Source: Pseudomonas inefficax (GTDB taxonomy: Bacteria > Pseudomonadota > Gammaproteobacteria > Pseudomonadales > Pseudomonadaceae). From it: a stretch of 64,000 nt of DNA. The translations under genes and the position numbers were made by a program. The stretch lies in NCBI RefSeq assembly GCF_900277125.1, contig NZ_OPYN01000221.1:52529-116528 (forward strand), written 5' to 3'. Shown here piece by piece: positions 13,499 to 21,674 of the stretch. Under the pieces are notes generated by a model. The model ran no database searches. It was given only the letters and a program-made list of their open reading frames with translations, and was not told where the DNA came from. Each line of letters opens with the position of its first letter. Positions within the stretch are counted from its first letter, which is position 1.

Positions 13499-13514
13499 CT
13501 GTATAAATAACCAG
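13499..13514 (+). promoter_or_regulatory. LexA box of recN
   Basis: CTGTATAAATAACCAG matches the LexA consensus CTGT-N8-ACAG apart from the start of the second half-site (CCAG). It lies 24 bp before the recN start. This is the expected SOS control of recN in pseudomonads. Confidence 0.85.
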
Positions 13515-13537
13515 ACCTGACTTTCGGGAGCGGCCCC

Positions 13538-15211
13538 ATGCTGGTGCACCTGTCCATTCACAACTACGCCATCGTCGAGCACCTCGACCTCGAGATCGCC
13601 CGTGGCATGTCCGTCATCACCGGCGAGACCGGCGCCGGCAAATCGATCATGCTCGACGCCCTCGGCCTGGCCCTGGGTGACCGGGCCGACAGCGGCGTGG
13701 TGCGCCCTGGTACGGACAAGGCAGACATCCTCGCCACCTTCGACCTGGTGGACATCCCCGAAGCGCATACCTGGCTGGCCGAGCGCGACCTGGACAACGA
13801 CGGCCCGTGCATCCTGCGCCGGGTGATCACCGCCGAAGGCCGCAGCCGCGGCTACATCAATGGCACGCCCTGCCCGCTTGGCGACCTCAAGGCGCTCGGC
13901 GAGCTGCTGATTGACATTCACAGCCAGCATGAGCACCAGTCGCTGCTCAAGACCGACACCCACCGCCGCCTGCTTGACGAGTATGCCGGTGCCGTCGACC
14001 TGGCTCGCCAGGTGCAGCTGGCCGCCAAGCGCTGGAACCAGACCCGCCTGGAACTGGAACGCCTGTCCAACTCCGGTGACGAGCAACGTGCTCGCCATCA
14101 GCTGCTGAGCTATCAGCTGGAGGAGCTGGACAACCTCGGCCTGGGCGAACACGAGCTGGAGCAGCTGGAGCAGGAACACAAGAACCTGACCAGCGCCGAA
14201 GCGCTGTTCGCCATCTGCCGCCAGGTCATCGACCAGTGCAGCGAAAGCGATTCGGGCAACGTGCTCAGCGCCCTCACCTCCAGCCTCAACCGCCTGGGCG
14301 CCGCCACCAACTCGCCGAAGGCATTGGGCGAAGCGGCCAACCTGATCGCAAGTGCGCAGATCCAGGTCGAGGAAGCCGTGGGCGAGCTCAACCGTTTCCT
14401 CGACAACTTCGACGCCGACCCCATGCGCCTGCAGGCGCTGGAAGAACGCCTCGACACTATCTATACGCTGGCGCGCAAGCACCGTGTGCACCCGGCCGAA
14501 CTGCCCCACCTGCAGCAGCAGTTGATGGAAGAGCTGGAAAGCCTGAACGCCAGTGACGAGTCGATCGAGCAGCTGGGTGAAGAGCTGGCTGCCTTCGCCC
14601 AGCATTACCAGGAGAAGGCCCGCGAGCTCAGTGCCCTGCGCCAGCAGGCCGCGCAGCAGCTGGCGGTGGCCGTCGAACAGGAAATCCAGCGCCTGGGCAT
14701 GCCCGGCGGGCGCTTCTGCATCGCGCTCACCCCCAACGAAAGCGCAGACCTGTCCCCGCATGGCCTGGAGCAGATCGAGCTACTGGTCAGCGCCAACCCC
14801 GGTCAACCGCTCAAAGGCCTGGCCAAGGTCGCTTCGGGTGGTGAACTGTCGCGCATCAGCCTGGCGATCCAGGTGATTACCGCGCAGACCTCGCGCATTC
14901 CCACCCTGGTATTCGACGAAGTCGATGTCGGTATCGGCGGGCCTACTGCCGAAATCGTCGGCCAACTGCTACGCCGCCTGGGCGAGCGCGGCCAGGTGCT
15001 GACGGTAACCCACCTGCCGCAGGTGGCGGCGCAAGGGCATCATCATCTGTTCGTGCACAAGGTGCGCAATAGCGACACTACCCACACCGCCGTGGCCAGC
15101 CTGGGCAAACGCGAGCGGGTGGAGGAAGTGGCGCGGATGCTGGGCGGCATCGACCTGACCAAGGAATCCCTGGCGCATGCGCGCAAGATGGTAGTGAGCG
15201 GCAAGGCCTGA
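13538..15211 (+). CDS. recN: DNA repair protein RecN
   Basis: SMC-like ATPase of 557 residues that helps double-strand-break repair. Walker A GETGAGKSIMLDALG lies near residues 29-43, the central part is coiled coil, and the C-terminal ABC signature ASGGELSRISLAIQ and Walker B TLVFDEVDVGIGG form the other half of the ATPase head. GGGAG lies eight bases before the ATG. The LexA box just upstream indicates SOS induction. Single gene, convergent with fur. Confidence 0.98.
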   Translation: MLVHLSIHNYAIVEHLDLEIARGMSVITGETGAGKSIMLDALGLALGDRADSGVVRPGTDKADILATFDLVDIPEAHTWLAERDLDNDGPCILRRVITAEGRSRGYINGTPCPLGDLKALGELLIDIHSQHEHQSLLKTDTHRRLLDEYAGAVDLARQVQLAAKRWNQTRLELERLSNSGDEQRARHQLLSYQLEELDNLGLGEHELEQLEQEHKNLTSAEALFAICRQVIDQCSESDSGNVLSALTSSLNRLGAATNSPKALGEAANLIASAQIQVEEAVGELNRFLDNFDADPMRLQALEERLDTIYTLARKHRVHPAELPHLQQQLMEELESLNASDESIEQLGEELAAFAQHYQEKARELSALRQQAAQQLAVAVEQEIQRLGMPGGRFCIALTPNESADLSPHGLEQIELLVSANPGQPLKGLAKVASGGELSRISLAIQVITAQTSRIPTLVFDEVDVGIGGPTAEIVGQLLRRLGERGQVLTVTHLPQVAAQGHHHLFVHKVRNSDTTHTAVASLGKRERVEEVARMLGGIDLTKESLAHARKMVVSGKA

Positions 15212-15229
15212 GCCCTCATTTTTCAGGGC

Positions 15230-15302
15230 CATTCGCGGTAAACCCGCTCCCACAGGATATTCGCAGTACCTGTGGGAGCGGGCTTACCCGCGAAGAGGCC
15301 GA
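15230..15302. repeat. inverted pair of P. putida REP elements
   Basis: Two REP copies in opposite orientation (TTCGCGGTAAACCCGCTCCC... and its inverse GGGAGCGGGCTTACCCGCGAA...), separated by about 20 bp in the convergent recN-fur gap. Confidence 0.9.
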
Positions 15303-15336
15303 AACAAACGACACACCTCCCAGCCCCAGAAAGCAC

Positions 15337-15362
15337 AAAGGCGACCCGAAGGTCGCCTTTGC
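15337..15362 (-). terminator. fur terminator
   Basis: Perfect stem AAAGGCGACC / GGTCGCCTTT with a 4-base loop lies 20 bp after the fur stop codon. It is symmetrical, with short A/T flanks, so it may also end recN transcripts from the other side. Confidence 0.8.
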
Positions 15363-15382
15363 CATCCATAACGATTAAATCG

Positions 15383-15787
15383 TTACTTCTTTTTACGCAC
15401 GTACAGGACCAGATTGTGGTCCACCAGCTCGTAGCCATGCTCGGCCACGATTTCGCGCTGGCGCTTCTCGATTTCGGCATCCATGAACTCGATGACTTCA
15501 CTGGTCTCCACGTTGACCATATGGTCGTGGTGACCGCCATCGGCCAGTTCGAACACCGCATGACCGCCGTCGAAGTTGTGGCGAACCACCAGACCCGCCG
15601 CTTCGAACTGGGTCAGTACGCGATAGACGGTGGCCAGGCCCACGTCCTCGCCAGCCTCCATCAGCGCCTTGTAGACATCCTCGGCGCTCATGTGACGCTG
15701 CTCGGTGGAGTCGAGCATCTGAAGGATCTTGACTCGAGGCAGGGTCACCTTGAGACCGGCTTTGCGCAATTCGCTATTTTCAACCAT
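15383..15787 (-). CDS. fur: ferric uptake regulator Fur
   Basis: Iron-responsive repressor of 134 residues. N-terminal winged helix (about residues 1-83), with the recognition region ATVYRVLTQFEAAGLV, and metal-binding dimer domain containing GGHHDHMVNVETSEVIEF near residues 85-105. The classical C-terminal Cys pairs of enterobacterial Fur are absent, as is normal for Pseudomonas Fur. The start MVENSELRKAGLK is conserved; the longer in-frame extension is not. Divergent from omlA with a shared 97-bp promoter region. Confidence 0.98.
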   Translation of the reverse strand: MVENSELRKAGLKVTLPRVKILQMLDSTEQRHMSAEDVYKALMEAGEDVGLATVYRVLTQFEAAGLVVRHNFDGGHAVFELADGGHHDHMVNVETSEVIEFMDAEIEKRQREIVAEHGYELVDHNLVLYVRKKK

Positions 15788-15884
15788 GGTCAGCTTTCTC
15801 GCCGATGCTGCTTCGCAGCTTCTCTTAATACGGGTATGATCGGGGTTTACGTTGTCCAGCCAAGATAGTGGAAGTCGCCCACCG

Positions 15885-16418
15885 ATGCAAAACACCAAGC
15901 TCTTGCTAAACAGCCTCGCCCTCGCGGGACTGCTCGCACTCGCCGGTTGCTCGTTTCCCGGGGTTTACAAAATCGACATCCAGCAGGGCAATGTCGTTAC
16001 GCAAGACATGATAGACCAATTGCGCCCCGGAATGACCCGCCGGCAAGTAAGGTTTATCATGGGTAACCCGCTGATCCAGGACACCTTCAACACCAACCGT
16101 TGGGATTACCTGTACAGCCTGCAGCCAGGCGGCGGCAAACGCCAGCAAGAACGCATGAGCGTGTTCTTCAACGAAAGCGACCAGTTGGTCAGCCTGTCTG
16201 GCGACTTCATGCCAGGCGTCAGCCGCGACCAGGAAATCCTCGGTGGCAGCAGCGACACCACGGTCAGCCCGGCCAACCAGCCAGAGCAGCCAACCGTGCA
16301 GCCTGAAGAAAAACCGGCCAAGCCAGGCTCGGTGGAAGAATCCATCCAGCGCGAGATCGACACCATCGAGACCACCCCGGTCCCGACTCCGGCTCCGCTG
16401 GAAACCTCGCCTCAATAA
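15885..16418 (+). CDS. bamE: outer membrane lipoprotein OmlA/BamE
   Basis: Lipoprotein subunit of the BAM complex that inserts outer-membrane proteins; the Pseudomonas protein was named OmlA. Signal peptide MQNTKLLLNSLALAGLLAL with lipobox LAGC (Cys21), then the SmpA/OmlA domain including YKIDIQQGNVVTQDMIDQLRPGM and IMGNPLIQDTF. The tail after about residue 110 is long, Pro/Glu/Thr-rich and of low complexity. The start at 15885 puts the lipobox in place. It is divergent from fur, as known in P. aeruginosa. Confidence 0.95.
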   Translation: MQNTKLLLNSLALAGLLALAGCSFPGVYKIDIQQGNVVTQDMIDQLRPGMTRRQVRFIMGNPLIQDTFNTNRWDYLYSLQPGGGKRQQERMSVFFNESDQLVSLSGDFMPGVSRDQEILGGSSDTTVSPANQPEQPTVQPEEKPAKPGSVEESIQREIDTIETTPVPTPAPLETSPQ

Positions 16419-16433
16419 GCGGCGAGCAGATAC

Positions 16434-16465
16434 AAAAAAGCCCGGACCTGGTCCGGGCTTTTTGT
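16434..16465. terminator. bidirectional terminator between bamE and ratA
   Basis: AAAAAGCCCGGACC pairs with GGTCCGGGCTTTTT around a minimal loop, with A-runs on one side and T-runs on the other. It can end both convergent genes. Confidence 0.93.
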
Positions 16466-16479
16466 TGCCGCTTTTTCAG

Positions 16480-16914
16480 TCAGGTATTCAGCTGCTTGGC
16501 GCGCTGGCAGAACGCATCCACCAGCGTGTTCGCCGCCTGGTTGAACAGCGGGCCCAGAGTGGCGCGCACCAGCGGGCCAGCATAGTCGAACGACAGGTCC
16601 AGGCTGATTTTGCAGGCCTTGTCACCCAACGGTTTGAACACCCACAAACCATGCAGCTGGGTGAACGGCCCCTCTTCCAGGTTCATCTCGATGGACTGCC
16701 CCGGCACCAGCACGTTGCGCGTGACGAAGTGCTGGCTCATGCCACCCTTGGCCACTTCGAGCTTGGCGCGCATGTGCGTGTCGCTGGCTTCCAACACCGT
16801 GGAATCGGAGCACCAAGGCAGAAATTCCGGGTAGCTGGCGACATCATTGACCAGGTCATACAGCGCCTGGGCGGGGTATGGCAGCAGGGCGGAGCGTTGA
16901 ATATGGGTAGTCAT
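16480..16914 (-). CDS. ratA: RatA/COQ10-like START-domain protein
   Basis: Protein of 144 residues of the RatA/PasT/COQ10 family: a polyketide cyclase/START fold with the family signature YDLVNDVASYPEFLPWC near residues 19-35. In E. coli the homologue was reported to hinder 70S subunit association, while mitochondrial homologues bind ubiquinone; the role here cannot be told from sequence. The usual neighbour RatB is absent. It is divergent from smpB, as in E. coli. Start MTTHIQRSAL chosen over an 18-codon upstream extension. Confidence 0.9.
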   Translation of the reverse strand: MTTHIQRSALLPYPAQALYDLVNDVASYPEFLPWCSDSTVLEASDTHMRAKLEVAKGGMSQHFVTRNVLVPGQSIEMNLEEGPFTQLHGLWVFKPLGDKACKISLDLSFDYAGPLVRATLGPLFNQAANTLVDAFCQRAKQLNT

Positions 16915-17062
16915 CCAGGCGTCACTTCCAGGGCTGGGTGGCGTTGCTTCGCAGCGCGCCGAAAACATTTTCTGTAGCTATGACAGCGTCGGTATTGTCC
17001 GGTATTCATTGCAGTGGCTCAAGCACACCGAAATCCCATAGCGGACGACGCGCCGACTTGCC

Positions 17063-17068
17063 TATAAT
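17063..17068 (+). promoter_or_regulatory. -10 element of smpB (leaderless arrangement)
   Basis: A perfect TATAAT ends ten bases before the smpB ATG, so transcription would start about three bases before the start codon. No Shine-Dalgarno sequence fits between the two. The -35 region is not recognisable. Confidence 0.6.
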
Positions 17069-17077
17069 GCCGCCCCT

Positions 17078-17560
17078 ATGGCTAAGCAAAAAAAACATCC
17101 GACCGGGACCATCGCGCAGAACAAGAAAGCGCGACACGATTACTTCATCGAACACAAGTTCGAGGCCGGGCTGGTCCTGTCCGGCTGGGAAGTAAAAAGC
17201 CTGCGAGCCGGCAAGGCTCACCTGACTGACAGCTACGTGCTGCTGAAGGACGGTGAGGCCTGGCTGTTCGGCAGCCACATCACCCCGCTGACCACGGCCA
17301 GCACCCACGTCATCGCCGACCCCATCCGCACCCGCAAGCTGCTGCTGAACAAGCGCGAGCTTGAGCGCCTGGAAGCGGCCGTGGCGCAAAAGGGCTACAC
17401 CTGCGTGGCCCTGGCGCTGTACTGGAGCAAGCACCTGATCAAGTGCGAAATCGCACTGGGCAAGGGCAAGAAGGAATTCGACAAGCGCGACACCATGCGC
17501 GAGCGTGATTCCAACCGCGAGCTGCAGCGGGCTGTGCGGAACAAGGGCAAGGAAGAGTAA
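17078..17560 (+). CDS. smpB: SsrA-binding protein SmpB
   Basis: Binds the tRNA-like domain of tmRNA and brings it to stalled ribosomes for trans-translation. The protein has 160 residues with the oligonucleotide-binding barrel (HDYFIEHKFEAGLVLSGWEVKSLRAGKAH near residues 19-47) and the basic C-terminal tail that enters the mRNA channel (GKGKKEFDKRDTMRERD...). The N-terminus MAKQKKHP is conserved, which fixes the start. Its partner ssrA is 7.5 kb downstream, beyond the lactate locus. Confidence 0.97.
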   Translation: MAKQKKHPTGTIAQNKKARHDYFIEHKFEAGLVLSGWEVKSLRAGKAHLTDSYVLLKDGEAWLFGSHITPLTTASTHVIADPIRTRKLLLNKRELERLEAAVAQKGYTCVALALYWSKHLIKCEIALGKGKKEFDKRDTMRERDSNRELQRAVRNKGKEE

Positions 17561-17579
17561 TAGCTCTTCTTTTGCCTGT

Positions 17580-17684
17580 TCTGGCCTCTTCGCGGGTAAA
17601 CCCGCTCCCACAGGATTAACACTGAGTTCAGATCCGGTGCAATCTCTGTGGGAGCGGGTTTACCCGCGAAGAGGCCAGCACTGC
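17580..17684. repeat. inverted pair of P. putida REP elements
   Basis: CTGGCCTCTTCGCGGGTAAA... and its near-perfect inverse flank about 40 bp of unrelated sequence in the convergent gap between smpB and lldR. Possible bidirectional 3' end; no T-run terminator is seen here. Confidence 0.92.
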
Positions 17685-17695
17685 CAGCACAAATC

Positions 17696-18463
17696 TCAAC
17701 GCCCGCTACGCCGCTCCGCCCGCGCCACTCGCTGCGCTTCTTCGTGCGCCTCTTCCAGCACCTCCTGCACATACAGAATGTGCCGGCTGGAAACTTCCCG
17801 AGCATCCTCTGCCCGGCCCTCGACTATCGCCAGGTACAGCTCCCGGTGCTGGCTGATCAGCATGTCCCGGGTCTCGGTCCGTTGCTGGTACATGCCGCCA
17901 ATGTTGGTTACCACGTTGCGCTTGAGCAGGTCGAACAAGCCCCGAATGGTGTGCAGCAGCACGGCATTATGGCTGGCCTCGGCAATCGCCAGGTGGAAGC
18001 GCGCATCGGCCGCGCCCTCCTCCGCCCGGGTCACTTCGTCAGCCCTGGCATAGCAGTCCTGCAGCGCATCGAAGGCCGCCTTGAGCCGCGCGCGGTCCGG
18101 CTGGGTGGCGCGCTGGGCCGCGTAGTAGGCGCAGGACGCCTCCAGGGTATGGCGAAACTCGAGCAAGTCACGCTGCGCCTCGGCACTGTGCTCTAGCAGC
18201 TGCAGCAACGGGTCGCTGAAAGTGGACCCCAGAGACTCTGCAACAAAATTGCCCCCACCCTGGCGGCTGACCAACAGCCCCTTGGCCACCAGCTTCTGGA
18301 TCGCCTCACGCAGTGACGGGCGGGACACGCCGAACTGCTCGGCAAGGACGCGCTCGGCCGGCAGCCGCTGCCCCGAGGTCAGCGTGCCTTCCAGAATCAT
18401 CCCTTCCAACCGATCGACGATGTCGTCGGACAGGCGCCGTTGGCGGACCTGATCAAAAACCAT
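17696..18463 (-). CDS. lldR: FadR-type GntR regulator of lactate genes (LldR)
   Basis: Lactate-responsive repressor of 255 residues. N-terminal winged helix (residues 6-75: LPAERVLAEQFGVSRPSLREAIQKLVAKGLL) followed by the all-helical FCD ligand domain with metal-binding residues (ARFHLAIAEASHN, SQHREL). GGAGAG lies six bases before the ATG at 18461-18463. It is divergent from lldP-lldD-dld, and a perfect FadR-family operator lies before lldP, so control of that operon is near certain by context. Confidence 0.93.
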   Translation of the reverse strand: MVFDQVRQRRLSDDIVDRLEGMILEGTLTSGQRLPAERVLAEQFGVSRPSLREAIQKLVAKGLLVSRQGGGNFVAESLGSTFSDPLLQLLEHSAEAQRDLLEFRHTLEASCAYYAAQRATQPDRARLKAAFDALQDCYARADEVTRAEEGAADARFHLAIAEASHNAVLLHTIRGLFDLLKRNVVTNIGGMYQQRTETRDMLISQHRELYLAIVEGRAEDAREVSSRHILYVQEVLEEAHEEAQRVARAERRSGR

Positions 18464-18610
18464 CACATGCTCTCCACAAACCCCCGGCAATTTCAGGGGG
18501 GCGCCTATTCTCGCCGATCCAGGTCACGCAAACACCCATCAGGCGACGATTTTCCCAGCTCATCAGGCGCCCGCTCATCGGCACGCGACCAAAGTTTTGC
18601 ACGGGACAAA

Positions 18611-18640
18611 TTGACACACCCACGAAGACGCTTTTAACCT
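18611..18640 (+). promoter_or_regulatory. candidate lldP promoter
   Basis: A perfect TTGACA (18611-18616) is followed after about 18 bp by TAACCT, a weak -10. The LldR operator begins about 18 bp further downstream, a good position for repression. Confidence 0.5.
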
Positions 18641-18657
18641 AGCGCCCAGCCATTGTA

Positions 18658-18674
18658 AATTGGTCTTACCAATT
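18658..18674 (+). promoter_or_regulatory. LldR operator
   Basis: AATTGGTCTTACCAATT is a perfect palindrome with 7-bp arms and a 3-bp centre. It matches the FadR-family pattern TTGGT-N3-ACCAA known for LldR. It lies 46 bp before the lldP start. Confidence 0.9.
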
Positions 18675-18719
18675 ATCCAATGCCAGTGCCTGACCAACAA
18701 CAATTAGGGGCCACCCCAT

Positions 18720-20390
18720 ATGCAAACCTGGCAACAAATCTATAGCCCGCTTGGTAGTCTTGGCCTGTCCGCACTGGCGGCGGTCATTCCCATCGTCTTC
18801 TTCTTCCTTGCCCTCGCCGTGTTCCGCCTCAAAGGCCACGTGGCCGGCAGCATCACCCTCGCATTGTCGATCCTGGTGGCGATCTTCGCCTTCCAGATGC
18901 CTGTCGACATGGCATTCGCCGCCGCGGGTTATGGCTTCCTGTACGGCCTCTGGCCGATTGCCTGGATCATCGTTGCCGCGGTGTTCCTGTACAAACTCAC
19001 GGTCAAGAGCGGCCAGTTCGAAGTGATCCGCAGCTCGGTACTGTCGATTACCGACGACCAGCGCCTGCAAGTGCTGCTGATCGGCTTCTGCTTCGGTGCC
19101 TTCCTGGAAGGTGCGGCGGGCTTCGGCGCACCGGTGGCAATCACTGCCGCGCTGCTGGTGGGCCTGGGCTTCAACCCGCTGTACGCCGCCGGCCTGTGCC
19201 TTATCGCCAACACCGCGCCAGTGGCCTTCGGCGCCCTGGGCATCCCGATCATCGTGGCCGGCCAGGTCACCGGCATTGACGCCTTCCACATCGGCGCCAT
19301 GACCGGTCGCCAACTGCCGCTGCTGTCGCTGTTCGTGCCGTTCTGGCTGGTGTTCATGATGGACGGCCTGCGTGGCGTGAAAGAAACCTGGCCTGCCGCC
19401 CTGGTCGCCGGCCTGAGCTTCGCCGTTACCCAGTACTTCACCTCGAACTTCATCGGCCCGGAGCTGCCGGACATCACCTCGGCCCTGGCCAGCCTGATCG
19501 CCCTGACCCTGTTCCTGAAAGTCTGGCAGCCAAAACGTTCGTTCGCCGAAGCCAAAGGCAGCGTCGGCGCTGCCGTGGTTCAGCCAAGCGGCAGCCAGCC
19601 AAGCCCCTACAGCTTTGGCGAGATCTTCAAGGCCTGGTCGCCGTTCCTGATCCTCACCGTGCTGGTCACCATCTGGACCCTGAAGCCGTTCAAGGCGGCC
19701 TTCGCCCCAGGCGGCGCGATGTACAACTTCGTGTTCAACTTCGCCATCCCGCACCTCGACCAACTGGTAATCAAGACCGCGCCGATCGTCGCTGCGCCAA
19801 CCGCCATGCCAGCGGTGTTCAAGCTCGACCCGATCTCTGCCACCGGCACCGCGATCTTCCTCTCGGCACTGATCTCCATGGCCGTGCTGAAGATCAACTT
19901 CAAAACTGGTCTGACCACTTTCAAGGAAACCTTCTGGGAACTGCGCTGGCCGATCCTGTCGATCGGCATGGTGCTGGCCTTCGCCTTCGTCACCAACTAC
20001 TCGGGCATGTCCTCGACCATGGCCCTGGTGCTGGCCGGTACCGGTGCCGCGTTCCCGTTCTTCTCGCCGTTCCTCGGCTGGCTGGGTGTGTTCCTGACCG
20101 GTTCCGACACCTCGTCCAACGCCCTGTTCAGCTCGCTGCAGGCCACTACCGCGCACCAGATCGGGGTCAACGACACCCTGCTGGTAGCAGCCAACACCAG
20201 CGGCGGCGTGACCGGCAAGATGATCTCGCCGCAGTCGATCGCCGTGGCCTGCGCCGCCACCGGCCTGGTCGGCAAGGAATCCGACCTGTTCCGCTTCACC
20301 GTCAAGCACAGCCTGTTCTTCGCCACCATCGTCGGCCTGATCACCCTGATCCAGGCCTACTGGCTGACCGGCATGCTGGTTCATCACTAA
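18720..20390 (+). CDS. lldP: L-lactate permease
   Basis: Lactate/proton symporter of the LctP family, 556 residues with about 13-14 membrane helices and the usual family length. The motifs GAFLEGAAGFGAPVAI (near residues 122-137) and FLTGSDTSSNALFS (near residue 460) are hallmarks. First gene of lldP-lldD-dld; the LldR operator lies directly upstream. Takes up L- and D-lactate (and glycolate in E. coli). Confidence 0.97.
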   Translation: MQTWQQIYSPLGSLGLSALAAVIPIVFFFLALAVFRLKGHVAGSITLALSILVAIFAFQMPVDMAFAAAGYGFLYGLWPIAWIIVAAVFLYKLTVKSGQFEVIRSSVLSITDDQRLQVLLIGFCFGAFLEGAAGFGAPVAITAALLVGLGFNPLYAAGLCLIANTAPVAFGALGIPIIVAGQVTGIDAFHIGAMTGRQLPLLSLFVPFWLVFMMDGLRGVKETWPAALVAGLSFAVTQYFTSNFIGPELPDITSALASLIALTLFLKVWQPKRSFAEAKGSVGAAVVQPSGSQPSPYSFGEIFKAWSPFLILTVLVTIWTLKPFKAAFAPGGAMYNFVFNFAIPHLDQLVIKTAPIVAAPTAMPAVFKLDPISATGTAIFLSALISMAVLKINFKTGLTTFKETFWELRWPILSIGMVLAFAFVTNYSGMSSTMALVLAGTGAAFPFFSPFLGWLGVFLTGSDTSSNALFSSLQATTAHQIGVNDTLLVAANTSGGVTGKMISPQSIAVACAATGLVGKESDLFRFTVKHSLFFATIVGLITLIQAYWLTGMLVHH

Positions 20391-20453
20391 AGTGAAAGGG
20401 GCCGGGCGCCATGGCGCGCCCGGCAATCCCCACAAGCAACGCTGCGAGAATCC

Positions 20454-21599
20454 ATGATCATTTCTGCCTCTACCGACTATCGCGCCGCGGCCCAACGCAA
20501 GCTGCCTCCCTTCCTGTTTCACTATGCCGATGGCGGCGCCTACGCCGAGCACACCCTGCGCCACAACGTCTCGGACCTGGCCAGCATTGCCCTGCGTCAG
20601 CGCGTGCTGAAGAACATGTCCGAGCTCAGCCTCGAGACCAAGCTGTTCGACGAAACCCTGAGCATGCCGGTGGCCCTGGCCCCGGTCGGCCTCACCGGCA
20701 TGTACGCCCGCCGTGGCGAAGTGCAGGCAGCGCGCGCGGCGGCGGCCCACGGCATTCCGTTCACCATGTCGACGGTGTCGGTGTGCCCGATCGAAGAAGT
20801 CGCACCGGCGATCAACCGGCCAATGTGGTTCCAGCTGTACGTGCTCAAGGACCGCGGCTTCATGCGCAACGCCCTGGAGCGGGCCAAGGCCGCCGGGGTC
20901 AAGACCCTGGTGTTCACCGTCGACATGCCGACACCCGGCGCCCGCTACCGCGACGCCCACTCCGGCATGAGCGGCAAGAACGGCCCGCTGCGCCGCGTGC
21001 TGCAAGCCATGACCCACCCCGAGTGGGCGTGGGATGTCGGCGTTATGGGGCGCCCACACGACCTGGGCAACATTTCCACCTACCGTGGCAACCCCACGGG
21101 CCTTGCCGACTACATCGGCTGGCTGGCCAACAACTTCGACCCGTCGATTTCCTGGAAAGACCTGGAATGGATTCGCGACTTCTGGGACGGCCCGATGATC
21201 ATCAAGGGCATCCTTGATGCCGATGACGCCCGCGATGCTGTCCGCTTTGGCGCCGACGGCATCGTCGTGTCCAACCACGGCGGCCGCCAGCTCGACGGCG
21301 TGCTGTCCAGCGCCCGCGCCCTGCCGGCGATTGCCGACGCGGTCAAAGGGGAGCTGAAGATCCTTGCCGACTCCGGCATCCGCAGCGGCCTCGATGTGGT
21401 GCGCATGATCGCCCTGGGCGCCGATACCGTACTGATCGGCCGCGCCTTCCTCTACGCCCTTGCCGTGCACGGCCAGGCCGGGGTGAAGAACCTGCTGGAG
21501 CTGTTCGAGAAGGAAATGCGCGTAGCGATGGTGCTGACCGGCGCCAAGTCGATCAGCGAAATCACCCGCGACTCGCTGGTACGCGAACTGGGCGCCTGA
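20454..21599 (+). CDS. lldD: L-lactate dehydrogenase (quinone-linked, FMN)
   Basis: Membrane-associated flavoenzyme that oxidises L-lactate to pyruvate and passes electrons to quinones. The 381-residue protein starts MIISASTDYRAAAQRKLPPFLF like E. coli LldD. The catalytic His275 lies in VSNHGGRQLDG, and FMN-phosphate binding residues are in DSGIRSGLDV and GRAFLYAL. It sits between lldP and the D-lactate enzyme, 63 bp after lldP. Confidence 0.98.
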   Translation: MIISASTDYRAAAQRKLPPFLFHYADGGAYAEHTLRHNVSDLASIALRQRVLKNMSELSLETKLFDETLSMPVALAPVGLTGMYARRGEVQAARAAAAHGIPFTMSTVSVCPIEEVAPAINRPMWFQLYVLKDRGFMRNALERAKAAGVKTLVFTVDMPTPGARYRDAHSGMSGKNGPLRRVLQAMTHPEWAWDVGVMGRPHDLGNISTYRGNPTGLADYIGWLANNFDPSISWKDLEWIRDFWDGPMIIKGILDADDARDAVRFGADGIVVSNHGGRQLDGVLSSARALPAIADAVKGELKILADSGIRSGLDVVRMIALGADTVLIGRAFLYALAVHGQAGVKNLLELFEKEMRVAMVLTGAKSISEITRDSLVRELGA

Positions 21600-21674
21600 G
21601 CGCCCGCAAGAACGACCGCCTGATTGACCCGGGGCATGTGGCGCACAGACGCCACAGCCCCGCGAGGAGACTGC

